The notes under the pieces are model-generated. The model saw only the letters and a program-made list of their open reading frames with translations, did not search any database and was not told where the DNA came from. The position numbers were made by a program, and so were the translations under genes. Of a stretch of DNA of 64,000 nt, positions 6,649 to 16,053 are shown piece after piece (position 1 is the stretch's first letter; each line of letters starts with the position of its first letter). Source of the DNA: Cognatundibacterium rivi (GTDB lineage Bacteria; Pseudomonadota; Gammaproteobacteria; Burkholderiales; Burkholderiaceae_D); assembly GCF_018139565.1 (NCBI RefSeq), contig NZ_JAGSPK010000004.1, positions 124,001 to 188,000 of the forward strand. The letters run 5' to 3'.

Positions 6649-8784
6649 TCAGAAATCAAACTGTGCGGACAGTTTGTAAATCCGTGAGGCGCCGGGTAGC
6701 AAGTAGCCGCCGAGGGATTGCGTGACATCGCGCCAGTAGAATTTATCGAATGCATTGTCGATGTTGAAGCGCAAGGTCGTTGCGGTACCGCCTAAGCTGG
6801 TCACATAACGTGCCCCCAGATTCACCACCTGATAGCCGGGCACGATCACCGCGTTATCCGGCGAATAGGCTTTATTGCCGGAATATTGCCAGCTCGCGTT
6901 CAGATTCAACCCTTTCACTTGCGCCACGGCGTAGTCGGCATAGATGCTGGATTTCAGCTCAGGCACGTTCAACACGCGCTTGCCATCCAGTGCGGCATTC
7001 CCTGTGTCTTGCTGTTTCGCTTGGAGTGCGGTGATGCTGGCGCCGAGGTACAGTTGCGAACTCAACTTACCCTGTGCCGAGAGCTCCAGCCCGGTATGTT
7101 GTGCTTCGCCGTTTTGTACGTAGGCATTCGCGCTATTGGTGTATTCGAGCGGTTTCTGAATGCGGAAGACGGCCGCGGTCAGGCTCAGATCACGGCTCAG
7201 CTCGGTTTTGATACCGAATTCCAGTTGTTTCGAACGTGCCGGATTCAGCATCACATTCTGATTGCTGGTGCCGAAAGGCGCGATGCCGCCATGCTCCAGC
7301 CCTTGCGCAAACGAACCGTAGAAAGACATGGATTGCACAGGCTGATACACCAGCGCTGCATTCGACACCCAGGCATTGCGGTCGTAACCGGGGTTATCGA
7401 GCTGGCTGCGTGTTATGTGCAGGTGACGCACGCCAGCGTGCAGTTTCCAGCTGTCGCTGAGGCTGATGATGTCTTGCGCGAATACTGACCATTCTTTATC
7501 GGTACGACGCAAGCTGGCGGCGCCCGGCTGATTTGGCGAGGGTGCAACGGCGACCGGGTTATACAGATTGCTGGTGCCAGCGAAGTCGTAAATGTAATCG
7601 CCAAAATAATCTTTACGGCGCGAAGTCGATAAACCCGCTGCGAATGTATGAGCAAATACGCCGGTATTAAATTTACCACTGAGCAGCGCCTGCGTGCCGG
7701 TCATCGATTTCGATTCATTCAGGCTGCGATAGTCATACATATCGTAATCACCATTCGCGCAATAGCCCGGAGCCAGATTGGCAGAACTGCAGCCATACGG
7801 AAAAGCGGTGTAATCGTCGCGTTTGAATTCATGCTGATTGGCGGCAAAGCTGGCGTTCCAGTCCGCGTTAATTTTGTATTCAAAACGCAGACCCACATTG
7901 GTGTTGCGGGTATCGACCGGTTTCGCCCACGGCTGTTGATTCAGCATCATATCGGCGCTGATATTGCGTGGCAGATCGGTGCCATTCGTGAGCTGAAAGC
8001 CGGGTACTGAGAGCTGTGATTTGTGCTGGTAATCGAGATCGAGTTGCAGCAAAGCCTGCGACGACAAATGCCAGTCGAATGCGCCGGAAATAAACTGGCG
8101 CTCACCATTCGCCCCTTTGACATACGAGCGCAGGCGTTCGCCAGCGGCATTGATGCGATAACCGAATTGGCGGTCGGCGCTCATGCCGCCCAGATCGGCA
8201 CTGCCATACAAGGTGCCGCGTTCAGAGATTTCCGTGGTGATGCTGCGCAGCGCGGAAGCAGTCGGGCGCTTGGTCACATAATTCAGTATGCCGCCCGGCG
8301 TGGCAAAGCCGGACTGAAATCCGGAAATACCTTTGAGGATTTCAACGCGTTCTTTATTTTCCAGCGGAATCGAGGCATCGCCCGGAATCGCAAAACCATC
8401 TTTGCGATAGCTGCTGGAATTATCCATTGCAAAACCGCGAATCGAGAATTGCTCGGCATAGCCGATGGCGTTGTAGGCATCATTCACACTGGCATCGAAT
8501 TTCATCGCATCAGTGGTCTGGCGTATGCGCAAATCCTGCATTTGCAGCGTTGTCCATGCGGTGACAGAAAACGGCGTCTCGATCAGCGCGGTATCCAGAA
8601 AACCGGCGGCTTTGGTGCGTTCGGCTTTGGCATCGCTGAGGCGGTTGCCGCTGACGACGACTTCCGGTAATTCTTTTTCAGTCGATTGCGCGCGCGCCGT
8701 GTTCCATGCAAATGCCTGTGCGACAGCAAGCGCGATCAGTGATAAACGGCGTGGATGAAGATGATGTGCAGATGGGTTTTTCAT
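6649..8784 (-). CDS. TonB-dependent outer-membrane receptor under TPP riboswitch control, probable thiamin(-related) transporter
   Basis: A 711-aa outer-membrane beta-barrel receptor that imports its ligand with energy from TonB-ExbBD. A signal peptide (about 1-32, ending ARAQ) is followed by a TonB-box-like LPEVVVSG, a plug domain (about 55-165, with QFSIRGFAMDN and RVEILKGISGF) and a barrel ending in the outer-membrane signature SAQFDF. By sequence style it resembles siderophore receptors. However, a TPP riboswitch directly precedes it, so thiamin or a precursor is the more likely ligand. Start chosen at 8784: upstream in-frame ATGs lie inside the riboswitch, while this ATG has a GAGAG ribosome site and gives a clean signal peptide. 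No thi genes are in the window. Confidence 0.88.
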   Translation of the reverse strand: MKNPSAHHLHPRRLSLIALAVAQAFAWNTARAQSTEKELPEVVVSGNRLSDAKAERTKAAGFLDTALIETPFSVTAWTTLQMQDLRIRQTTDAMKFDASVNDAYNAIGYAEQFSIRGFAMDNSSSYRKDGFAIPGDASIPLENKERVEILKGISGFQSGFATPGGILNYVTKRPTASALRSITTEISERGTLYGSADLGGMSADRQFGYRINAAGERLRSYVKGANGERQFISGAFDWHLSSQALLQLDLDYQHKSQLSVPGFQLTNGTDLPRNISADMMLNQQPWAKPVDTRNTNVGLRFEYKINADWNASFAANQHEFKRDDYTAFPYGCSSANLAPGYCANGDYDMYDYRSLNESKSMTGTQALLSGKFNTGVFAHTFAAGLSTSRRKDYFGDYIYDFAGTSNLYNPVAVAPSPNQPGAASLRRTDKEWSVFAQDIISLSDSWKLHAGVRHLHITRSQLDNPGYDRNAWVSNAALVYQPVQSMSFYGSFAQGLEHGGIAPFGTSNQNVMLNPARSKQLEFGIKTELSRDLSLTAAVFRIQKPLEYTNSANAYVQNGEAQHTGLELSAQGKLSSQLYLGASITALQAKQQDTGNAALDGKRVLNVPELKSSIYADYAVAQVKGLNLNASWQYSGNKAYSPDNAVIVPGYQVVNLGARYVTSLGGTATTLRFNIDNAFDKFYWRDVTQSLGGYLLPGASRIYKLSAQFDF

Positions 8785-8786
8785 GT

Positions 8787-8825
8787 TGTACTCTCGGTTG
8801 CGATGAAGTACAGCGCGGGAGTACA
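8787..8825 (-). promoter_or_regulatory. Hairpin masking the ribosome-binding site of the TonB receptor
   Basis: On the transcript, TGTACTC (8825-8819) pairs perfectly with GAGTACA (8793-8787). The second strand overlaps the Shine-Dalgarno GAGAG and ends two bases before the ATG at 8784. This is a plausible expression platform for translational control by the TPP aptamer just upstream. The pairing is seen directly; the coupling to ligand is inferred. Confidence 0.55.
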
Positions 8826-8854
8826 CAAAAGGACGTGGCAGAGGCATGAACTTT

Positions 8855-8942
8855 GCGCTTCCCTTCGCTGGCATTATCCAGATCAGGTATAAGGGACTCT
8901 CTCACCCGGAAACAAAATTCCCAGGACCCCTAGCGAAGGCGC
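8855..8942 (-). promoter_or_regulatory. TPP riboswitch (THI element)
   Basis: The minus strand carries the conserved TPP aptamer core in order: TAGGGGTCC, a variable stem, GGGTGAGAGAGTCCC, ACCTGATCTGGATAATGCC and AGCGAAGGGAAGC. The CTGATCTGGATAATGCCAG and GCGAAGGGAAG blocks are near-invariant in TPP riboswitches. Thiamin pyrophosphate binding normally shuts off the downstream gene. The only gene downstream is the TonB receptor at 8784-6649, whose start codon lies 70 nt after the aptamer. Confidence 0.95.
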
Positions 8943-8969
8943 TACTTTAACATGAATCGTTTTGCGCCA

Positions 8970-9001
8970 TCAAAAAAAGCACACCAGGTGTGCTTTTTTG
9001 C
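8970..9001 (-). terminator. Intrinsic terminator of rarD
   Basis: GCACAC-CAG-GTGTGC flanked by an A-run and a T-run. It can work in both directions. Reading on the minus strand it follows rarD and isolates rarD transcripts from the riboswitch leader. Confidence 0.88.
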
Positions 9002-9004
9002 CTC

Positions 9005-9086
9005 AAATATACTGGGGGGAGTATATTTTAAACCCCAGTAAATACGCTGAGATTTGATGCAAACAGGCTCATACTCCCTGTTTTTT
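9005..9086 (-). repeat. Copy B of the dispersed ~80-bp repeat, overlapping the 3' end of rarD
   Basis: On the plus strand, ATACT-GGGGGG-AGTAT lies at 9009-9024 and CATACTCCCTGT at 9070-9081. This is the reverse orientation of copy A, with matching interior (TTTGCATCAAATCTCA on the minus strand). The outer arm overlaps the rarD stop codon at 9069-9071, so the repeat supplies the last codons of rarD. Confidence 0.8.
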
Positions 9087-9953
9087 GGCTGCGAAGCTGA
9101 TCCACATGCCTTCCATCGAATACACCAGCAGCGCTGCCCAGATCGCCATGAAGCCAAGCAGTTTATGTTGATCAAATGCCTCATGAAACACCCAGATGCC
9201 GAGCAATAATTGCACACTAGGCGCGATATATTGCAGCAGACCGAGTGTCGTCATCGGAATCCGCCGCGCACCGGCGGCAAACAGTAACAGTGGAATCGCC
9301 GTGATCGGGCCGCTGAGCGCGATCAGTATCTGCATGTGACTGTCTTGCGTCATAAACGCGTTTTGCCCGTGTAAAGTCAGCCACGCGAGATAAGCAAAAG
9401 CGAATGGGAACAGCAGTATCGTTTCCAGCGATAAGCCTTCCAGTGCGCCCAGCGCTGAGGTTTTACGCAATAAACCGTAAGTGCCGAAGGTGATCGCCAG
9501 CGCCAGAGCGACCCAGGGCAGATGACCGGTCTGCCAGGTCAGCCAGGCCACGCCGAGTGCGGCAAAGGCGACGGCCAGCCATTGACCGGGACGCAGCCTT
9601 TCCCGCAGCACCGCCGAGCCAATCAGAATATTCACCAGTGGCGTAATGAAATAACCCAGACTTGCATCCACCACATGACCGTCGTTGACCGCCCAGATAT
9701 AGATAAACCAGTTGCTCGATAAGAGCAGGGCGCTGAGCGTAAAACCGGCAATCACTTTTGGCTGACGAAAAGCCGCGCTCAGCCACGACCATTGCTGGCG
9801 CCAGGCGAGTACCGCACCTAAAAACAGCAGCGACCATAACATGCGGTGGATCAGAATTTCTAAGGCGGGAATGCTGTGCAGTGCTTTGAAATACAGTGGA
9901 AACAGGCCCCAGACGATATAAGCCGAGCCTGCGAGGAAGATGCCTTTACGCAT
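9069..9953 (-). CDS. rarD: RarD family EamA-type transporter
   Basis: A 294-aa inner-membrane protein with about ten hydrophobic segments in two EamA repeats, close to E. coli RarD in length (296 aa). It starts MRKGIFLAGSAYIVWGLFPL, which is typical of RarD. The family belongs to the drug/metabolite exporter superfamily; its physiological substrate is poorly defined. The final codons (KKQGV) are encoded by repeat copy B. It lies 133 bp from the BtuF-like gene upstream and may share its transcript. Confidence 0.85.
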   Translation of the reverse strand: MRKGIFLAGSAYIVWGLFPLYFKALHSIPALEILIHRMLWSLLFLGAVLAWRQQWSWLSAAFRQPKVIAGFTLSALLLSSNWFIYIWAVNDGHVVDASLGYFITPLVNILIGSAVLRERLRPGQWLAVAFAALGVAWLTWQTGHLPWVALALAITFGTYGLLRKTSALGALEGLSLETILLFPFAFAYLAWLTLHGQNAFMTQDSHMQILIALSGPITAIPLLLFAAGARRIPMTTLGLLQYIAPSVQLLLGIWVFHEAFDQHKLLGFMAIWAALLVYSMEGMWISFAAKKQGV

Positions 9954-10086
9954 GTATCATATCCAGAAAAACGCCGCACTGCGGCTGACGCATGAATTAT
10001 CCTCGTAAAGACAGAATCATGCTTGAGGGGTAACTTTTTGTTGTACTGAGCAGCGGCGAGAGCGCTCATGATCACAAGCGCCTGTT

Positions 10087-10973
10087 TTACTTTTCTCTGG
10101 CTGCGGCAATGTGTTTGCAGAGTGCTTCGGTGCCATCGAGTATGCGCGGCCCGGCGCGGTTCAGCCAGTCGCCATTCACCGCGTACAAATGATTTTTCTT
10201 TGCCGCAGTCAGCACAGAAAACTGCCGCCACTCATTCAGGCTGTCGGTGTTGCTGCCACCGGTGATGATGGCATCCGGGTTCGCTGCCAGCAAAGCTTCC
10301 ACAGAAACGGTGGGGCTGATTTCTTTCAGCGCACCAAAGACGTTTTTGCCGCCGCATAAGCGTATCGCTGCCGAGACCATGTGCGTATCATTGAGCGTCA
10401 TCAGCGGCTTGCGATTGACCTGATAGAAAACACTGACCGGTTTGTCGCGTGCGCTCTGATATTGTTGCTGCAGCAGCGACAGGCGGGAACGGAATTTGTC
10501 GGCCGCCGCTTTGCCTGCGGCAGGCGTGCCAGCCAGTATCGCCAGTCGTTCAAGCGAGGTGGCTACCATCTCATAATCGCGTGGTTCGCTTTCAAAAACG
10601 GTGATGTGATTGTCGCGTAATTTGTTGACCAGCAATTTACCGCTACCTGTGCCCCAGACGACAACAAGATCAGGTTTTAAGGCCAGCAATTTTTCCAGAT
10701 CTAAAGCAAAGACGTTGCCGACCGATGGTAATGCCTTTGCGGCTGCCGGAAAATCACTGTAATCGCTGACGGCAACGATGCTTTTTGCGGCGCCAGCTTC
10801 AAATAATAATTCGGTCGCATGCGGCGCCAGACTAATGATTCTTTGCGCCGGTTTGTCGAGCGTAATCGTACGCTGCGCATCGTCTTTGACACTGACCGCC
10901 GCCAGACTGCCAGCGCTGACTAGCAGTGCAGGCAGCAGGCAGACGCTGCTAATCAGCATGCGCAGTGATGTCA

Positions 10974-10974
<1 letters not shown>
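10087..10974 (-). CDS. BtuF-like periplasmic cobalamin-binding protein of an ABC importer
   Basis: A 295-aa periplasmic binding protein of the vitamin B12/Fe-siderophore class. A signal peptide (about 1-25) is followed by RIISLAPHATELLFEAGA, the BtuF/FhuD-type entry motif, then VSDYSDFP, the LLALKPDLVVVWGTG segment and a second lobe with GGKNVFG and AANPDAIITGG. The permease and ATPase partners are not adjacent. The start codon overlaps the panC stop by one base (TGATG), so it is translationally coupled to panC. B12 as ligand is likely but unproven; no cobalamin riboswitch is seen here. Confidence 0.78.
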
Positions 10975-11834
<860 letters not shown>

Positions 11835-11847
11835 TTATCAACAATAC

Positions 11848-12702
11848 TCAGACTGGCGAATAGGCGAGTCTGACGTAGATGGGCGCGAAGGCTTCGGCCT
11901 GGGTAATTTCTATCAGTGTTTCTTTTGCCAGTTCGAGCAGGGCAACAAAATTCACAACCAGTACCGGTGCGCCGCGGGATGGGTCGAACAGTTCGGAAAA
12001 TTCGACAAATTTAGTCGATTGCAGCTTACGTAAAATAGCGGACATGTGTTCGCGTACCGATAATTCCTCGCGGCTGATTTTGTGATGGGCCACCAGCGTT
12101 GCCCGCTTCATGATGTCGGCCCAGGCTGCTTGTATATCAGCGACTTCGACATGCGGCCAGTGCAGTACCGTGTTTTGCTCGACGAACACCTGCGCATGTA
12201 AAAAATCACGGCCTAGCTGCGGTATTGCATTTAAATCGTAAGCGGCCAGTTTCATTTGCTCATATTCGAGCAGGCGTCGCACCAATTCCGCACGCGGATC
12301 TTCAGCCTCATCTTCGGCATTGCTCTTGGTGGATGGCAGCAACATGCGGGATTTAATTTCAATCAGCATGGCGGCCATCAGCAGGTATTCTGCGGCAAGC
12401 TCCAGATTGTGTTCGCGGATCTGATCGACATACTTCAGATATTGCAAGGTTACTTGCGCCATCGGAATGTCGAGAATATTAAAATTCTGTTTGCGGATCA
12501 GATACAGCAATAAATCCAGCGGCCCTTCGAACGCTTCCAGAAAAACTTCCAGCGCATCGGGCGGAATGTATAAATCATTCGGCAGCTTGAACAGCGGTTC
12601 GCCGTACAGTCGCGCAAACGCCATGCCGTCAACGACATCGGGCGTGCTGTCAACGGCACCGACCAGAGGTAACTCTGTCGAGGGAAGTTCAGGAGTAGTC
12701 AC
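11848..12702 (-). CDS. scpA: Segregation and condensation protein A
   Basis: A 284-aa kleisin subunit that bridges SMC heads for chromosome condensation, together with ScpB. The conserved kleisin segment EAFEGPLDLLLYLIRKQNFNI begins near residue 53 and is followed by PMAQVTLQYLKY and AAEYLLMAAMLIEIKSRMLL. A winged-helix C-terminal end follows. The first ~45 residues are a variable extension common in Burkholderiales. It is 21 bp from the DUF3460 gene and 34 bp from panC. scpB is not in the window. Confidence 0.93.
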   Translation of the reverse strand: MTTPELPSTELPLVGAVDSTPDVVDGMAFARLYGEPLFKLPNDLYIPPDALEVFLEAFEGPLDLLLYLIRKQNFNILDIPMAQVTLQYLKYVDQIREHNLELAAEYLLMAAMLIEIKSRMLLPSTKSNAEDEAEDPRAELVRRLLEYEQMKLAAYDLNAIPQLGRDFLHAQVFVEQNTVLHWPHVEVADIQAAWADIMKRATLVAHHKISREELSVREHMSAILRKLQSTKFVEFSELFDPSRGAPVLVVNFVALLELAKETLIEITQAEAFAPIYVRLAYSPV

Positions 12703-12723
12703 AAGCAGGGCGCTCTGACAGGA

Positions 12724-12933
12724 TCAGCCTTTGTTTTGATAGACGTAAGCTTGTTGTGGTACGCGCGATTCCAGATTATTTTTTTGCGTTTCCAGATCAA
12801 CTGGTGCTTTATCCCACAACAGTGCGCGACCGTCACGTTGGCTTTGTTCCAGCTTAGGATTCGCAGTTTTTAAACTTTTGAGAAAGCTGGTTGCTTCAGA
12901 TTCGTACAGGGAGAATTGCTTGGAGAATTTCAT
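12724..12933 (-). CDS. DUF3460 family small protein
   Basis: A 69-aa protein of unknown function found in betaproteobacteria. The body YESEATSFLKSLKTANPKLE...GRALLWDKAPVDLE fits DUF3460. The start at 12933 (MKFSKQF) is chosen over an upstream in-frame ATG at 13038 because the extra 35 residues are basic and outside the family. It immediately precedes scpA, the usual betaproteobacterial position. No catalytic motif or membrane segment is visible. Confidence 0.8.
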   Translation of the reverse strand: MKFSKQFSLYESEATSFLKSLKTANPKLEQSQRDGRALLWDKAPVDLETQKNNLESRVPQQAYVYQNKG

Positions 12934-13080
12934 AGCTTTGAAATAAACACATAAAGAACGGATGAAGCGGCATTTTACTCTGTATTTCCGGGAAAACCGC
13001 ATTCGTCCGGATATGGAAGGAAAAGTATTCGCAGCCACAGACGTTTCCCAGCGACGTGTCTGCGGCAGAGCAATGGCAGA

Positions 13081-13662
13081 TTACAGGTCTGGCTTATCTA
13101 CCCATTTACGTATGTGCACAGGTTGATAGGTCGCGAAGTGCTGTAATAACTCTGCCGGATTACTACTGGAATACAGTAGTTCCAGATGCGCCGGGCGCAA
13201 GAAACCTTGTTGCTGTGTATTCTTCAGAAACTGTAACAGACCGTCGTAGAAGCCTTCGACATTCAGTAAGCCTATCGGTTTGTCATGGAAACCCAGTTGT
13301 GCCCAGGTCATGACCTCGAATAGTTCTTCGAGTGTGCCTATACCGCCTGGCATAGCGATAAAACCATCGGATAATTCCGCCATCATGGCTTTGCGTTCAT
13401 GCATATTTTTGACGATATGCAGCTCGCTCAGGCCGCGATGACCAACTTCTTTATCCATCAGGGCTTTAGGGATAATGCCGGTGACGTTTCCGCCAAGTCG
13501 CATGACTTCGTCGGCAATGATGCCCATCAGGCCGACGTTGCCGCCACCATAGACCAGCCCCAATTGTTGTTTGACCAGATTTGCTGCCAGTTGTCTGGCA
13601 CCGGCTGCGTAGGCAGGTAGGATTCCTGATGCTGAGCCGCAATAAACGCAGATTGCTTTCAT
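13081..13662 (-). CDS. LOG family protein (TIGR00730; nucleoside 5'-monophosphate phosphoribohydrolase type)
   Basis: A 193-aa Rossmann-fold protein of the lysine-decarboxylase-like LOG family. The signature MPGGIGTLEELFEVMTW (about 102-118) and the start AICVYCGSASG are diagnostic. Members release free bases from nucleoside monophosphates such as cytokinin ribotides; the bacterial role is usually unknown. The start overlaps the TetR gene stop by four bases (ATGA), so the two are translationally coupled. Confidence 0.88.
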   Translation of the reverse strand: MKAICVYCGSASGILPAYAAGARQLAANLVKQQLGLVYGGGNVGLMGIIADEVMRLGGNVTGIIPKALMDKEVGHRGLSELHIVKNMHERKAMMAELSDGFIAMPGGIGTLEELFEVMTWAQLGFHDKPIGLLNVEGFYDGLLQFLKNTQQQGFLRPAHLELLYSSSNPAELLQHFATYQPVHIRKWVDKPDL

Positions 13663-14330
13663 GAGTGATTCATTTTTTGCAGATAGTTCTGCGACATTTT
13701 TTCAAACACTTGTTTGGTTTCGCCGCGTAAATACGGGCTGATCAGCACGATGACCTGATAGCAGCCGCGCGCCAGTGATTCCGACATGGTTTGCAGCTCT
13801 GAATATTTACGCGGATTGCGTACATATTCATACGACAGCCAGTAAGTGGCGACGACAACCATATTGGTTGCGAGTGCATCTATATCCATATCGGTTGCTT
13901 CAAATTCGCCGTCGGCGCGTAAGTCGTGGCAGAGATCGGTGGCGACTTTGATTTTATGCGACAGGATTTCTTTGAAATTGAGTTCCAGCTTACGGTTGCG
14001 CGACAGTAAATCACTCAGATCGCGATAGAAAAAGCGATAACGCCAGACCAGTTCAAAAGTCAGGTGTAAATAAGTCCAGATATCCTGAATATTGGCTTTT
14101 CTGCCCTGCGGGAAGGCGAGCTTTTTATTAATTTCCGCTTCAAACTGGGTAAAAATGGAGTTGACGATATCGTCTTTATTGCGGAAATGGTAATACAGAT
14201 TGCCGGGCGAAATATTCATTTCTTCGGCAATCACCGTTGTTGTGATGTTTGGCTCACCAAATTCATTAAACAAGCGGAGGGAAAGTTCGAGGATGCGTTC
14301 CCGGGTGCGGCGAGGAGCTTTGTGTTGCAT
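13659..14330 (-). CDS. TetR/AcrR family transcriptional regulator
   Basis: A 223-aa regulator with an N-terminal TetR helix-turn-helix (about 9-55: ITTTVIAEEMNISPGNLYYHFRNKDDI) and a long helical ligand-binding domain. It overlaps the LOG-family gene by four bases and is probably the first gene of that unit. The target and ligand cannot be told from sequence. Confidence 0.88.
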   Translation of the reverse strand: MQHKAPRRTRERILELSLRLFNEFGEPNITTTVIAEEMNISPGNLYYHFRNKDDIVNSIFTQFEAEINKKLAFPQGRKANIQDIWTYLHLTFELVWRYRFFYRDLSDLLSRNRKLELNFKEILSHKIKVATDLCHDLRADGEFEATDMDIDALATNMVVVATYWLSYEYVRNPRKYSELQTMSESLARGCYQVIVLISPYLRGETKQVFEKMSQNYLQKMNHS

Positions 14331-14395
14331 GTGATTCTTCTCGAAAAATTATTTCATTAGAATAACATCGTTCTGTTCAACAGCAAAACCTCTCG

Positions 14396-14908
14396 CTACA
14401 TTGTGGCAATTTTCTCGTTCTCAGAAGAAACGTGAAATAAGCGTGTTTTAGCGAGCTTATCGTGTAAAAATTGACCATGTTCGTCGAGGCGGGATGTCAT
14501 CGCCCAGCCTGCGATGCCGATACCGAGCACGATTACCATCGGCCACTCTTTAAGTCCGAGCTGATAATTGATGGCCATTGCTGGAATAAACCACATCCAG
14601 GTAAGGCAATAGCGGACGATTGCCTTCACCAGTGGAAGTTTTTTGCCGTCGGTATCTGCCACACGGATACGCCAGGTTTGCATCGCAAGCGTTTGTCCGC
14701 TGCGGGTCCAGCAAAATACAAAATAAATACCGATGACAATAAACAGCCATACTTGCCGTAGATGTCGCAAGGTCAGTGCGTGCTTGCTTTGCGTGATGAC
14801 ATCAAACAAAAAACCGGCAACAAAGACGATGCCGAATAAGAGCAAGGCTTCATAGACCATGCAAATTAAACGGCGACGTAAGGTGGGTGTGGCTAAAACG
14901 CTATTCAC
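14396..14908 (-). CDS. RDD family membrane protein
   Basis: A 170-aa membrane protein with about four hydrophobic helices and an RDD-like arrangement (RRRLICMVYEALLLFG at the N-terminus, the SGQTLAMQTWRIRVAD loop, and a C-terminal HDKLAKTRL). RDD proteins are of mostly unknown function; some act in ion exchange. It is the last gene of the sigma factor operon, three bases after the DUF3106 gene. Its role next to a sigma factor is not known. Confidence 0.85.
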   Translation of the reverse strand: MNSVLATPTLRRRLICMVYEALLLFGIVFVAGFLFDVITQSKHALTLRHLRQVWLFIVIGIYFVFCWTRSGQTLAMQTWRIRVADTDGKKLPLVKAIVRYCLTWMWFIPAMAINYQLGLKEWPMVIVLGIGIAGWAMTSRLDEHGQFLHDKLAKTRLFHVSSENEKIATM

Positions 14909-14911
14909 AGA

Positions 14912-15634
14912 TTATTTCGATACGGCTTGGGATGCAGAGCCTACGGCTGGAGCGATGGCAGGTTCGCTGACGGCAGGCAGACTGCCAGAAGCGGGTGCCG
15001 GTGTGACCGCTAACGCTGCGGCTGATGCTGTTGGCTGTGGTGCAGGAACTGGTGCGATCGGCGCTGCTAGCGCTGGTTTTGCCGCTGGTTTAGGGCCCAG
15101 CTTGATCGGTGCCAGTATTTGCGGATTTTTCACCAGATCTGGTGATAAATTGGTCACGCTTTTTTTCTTGGCATGTTCCTGCGCGAGACGTTGCTTTTCT
15201 TCGGCGCTGAGCTGTTGATATTGTTGCCACTGCGCTGATTTTTGTTCAGGTTTCACCAGCGAGCTTTTCGCGAAGTTTTCACGCGCAGCCATGCGTTGTT
15301 CTGGTGTGAGCTTAATCCATTCGCGCATTCTTTCCTGCACGCGAACTTGTTCCTCTGGCTTCATTTTTGCGTAGCGTGTGACTATTTCCAGCCATTTTTT
15401 CTTACGGCCTTCGGGAAACTTATCCCATTCACCAGCCAGTGGTGCCAATGCCTGTTTTTGCATCACACTCAGTTCCGACCACAGTGGCCTTACCACTGTG
15501 GCAGGTGCAGTAATTGCAGGTGTGGCTGCCGGTTTGGAAGCAGGCACGGCATTAATGCCGCCAGCCAGAGCAAATGGCAAACCAGCACTGAAAAGCAGGA
15601 AAAATGCGTAATGACGTAAATTGGAAAACGCCAC
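14912..15634 (-). CDS. DUF3106 domain protein, exported
   Basis: A 240-aa protein with a signal peptide (about 1-26) and a helical, charged DUF3106 region (about 50-150) with repeated short motifs: PLAGEWDKFPEGRKKKWLEI, MKPEEQVRVQERM and LTPEQRMAAREN. The last ~70 residues are an Ala/Pro-rich low-complexity tail. The LTPEQR-type helices recall Spy/CnrX-like periplasmic sensors, but that link is only inference. It sits two bases after DUF3619 in the sigma operon, so a role in envelope sensing is plausible. Confidence 0.8.
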   Translation of the reverse strand: MAFSNLRHYAFFLLFSAGLPFALAGGINAVPASKPAATPAITAPATVVRPLWSELSVMQKQALAPLAGEWDKFPEGRKKKWLEIVTRYAKMKPEEQVRVQERMREWIKLTPEQRMAARENFAKSSLVKPEQKSAQWQQYQQLSAEEKQRLAQEHAKKKSVTNLSPDLVKNPQILAPIKLGPKPAAKPALAAPIAPVPAPQPTASAAALAVTPAPASGSLPAVSEPAIAPAVGSASQAVSK

Positions 15635-15636
15635 GT

Positions 15637-16053
15637 TTACTCCTCCGCTTTATTCAGATAAGCGCTGAAGCCTGTATCGACATAAGCTGCGGGAGGTAAT
15701 TCGTCAACGAGGACTGCGGCATCAATATCAGCTAATTCACTGATGTTTTGTTGCTGTTCATATTCGTAAATACCAAACAATCCGGCAACCAGCGCCAGCA
15801 TAGGAAGCAATAAACTCACTTTGCCAAACCACGAGCCCATACCTTGAGACGCAAAACCATTTACTCCAGCGAAGACGTTTTTGATTGCGAGTACGCTGAC
15901 AGGGGCTTCCTGCTTCTTACGGGCAAGAGCAAGCTTACGGGCTTGTGCCAGTCTCTCCAGTGCCGGAGATGGGATGTTTTCTGCCGATTCGTTCAGAGCA
16001 CGTTTGACCTTGTAGGCAAAATCAAGATCCCGCGATTCTTTTGAGTAGTTCAT
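15637..16053 (-). CDS. DUF3619 family membrane protein, candidate anti-sigma partner
   Basis: A 138-aa protein with a cytoplasmic helical N-terminal part (1-70), one transmembrane helix (about 78-97, VSLLLPMLALVAGLFGIY) and a short periplasmic tail. The topology matches single-span anti-sigma factors. The gene overlaps the ECF sigma gene by four bases (ATGA), the classical sigma/anti-sigma arrangement. No zinc anti-sigma motif (HXXXCXXC) is seen, so the anti-sigma role is inference from position and topology. Confidence 0.78.
   Translation of the reverse strand: MNYSKESRDLDFAYKVKRALNESAENIPSPALERLAQARKLALARKKQEAPVSVLAIKNVFAGVNGFASQGMGSWFGKVSLLLPMLALVAGLFGIYEYEQQQNISELADIDAAVLVDELPPAAYVDTGFSAYLNKAEE

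Noticed and set aside
9061-9087. AAACAGG...CCTGTTT with a T-run at the end of rarD, considered as a plus-strand terminator
   Set aside because: No plus-strand gene lies upstream; the symmetry belongs to the repeat arm. The real rarD terminator is at 8970-9001.
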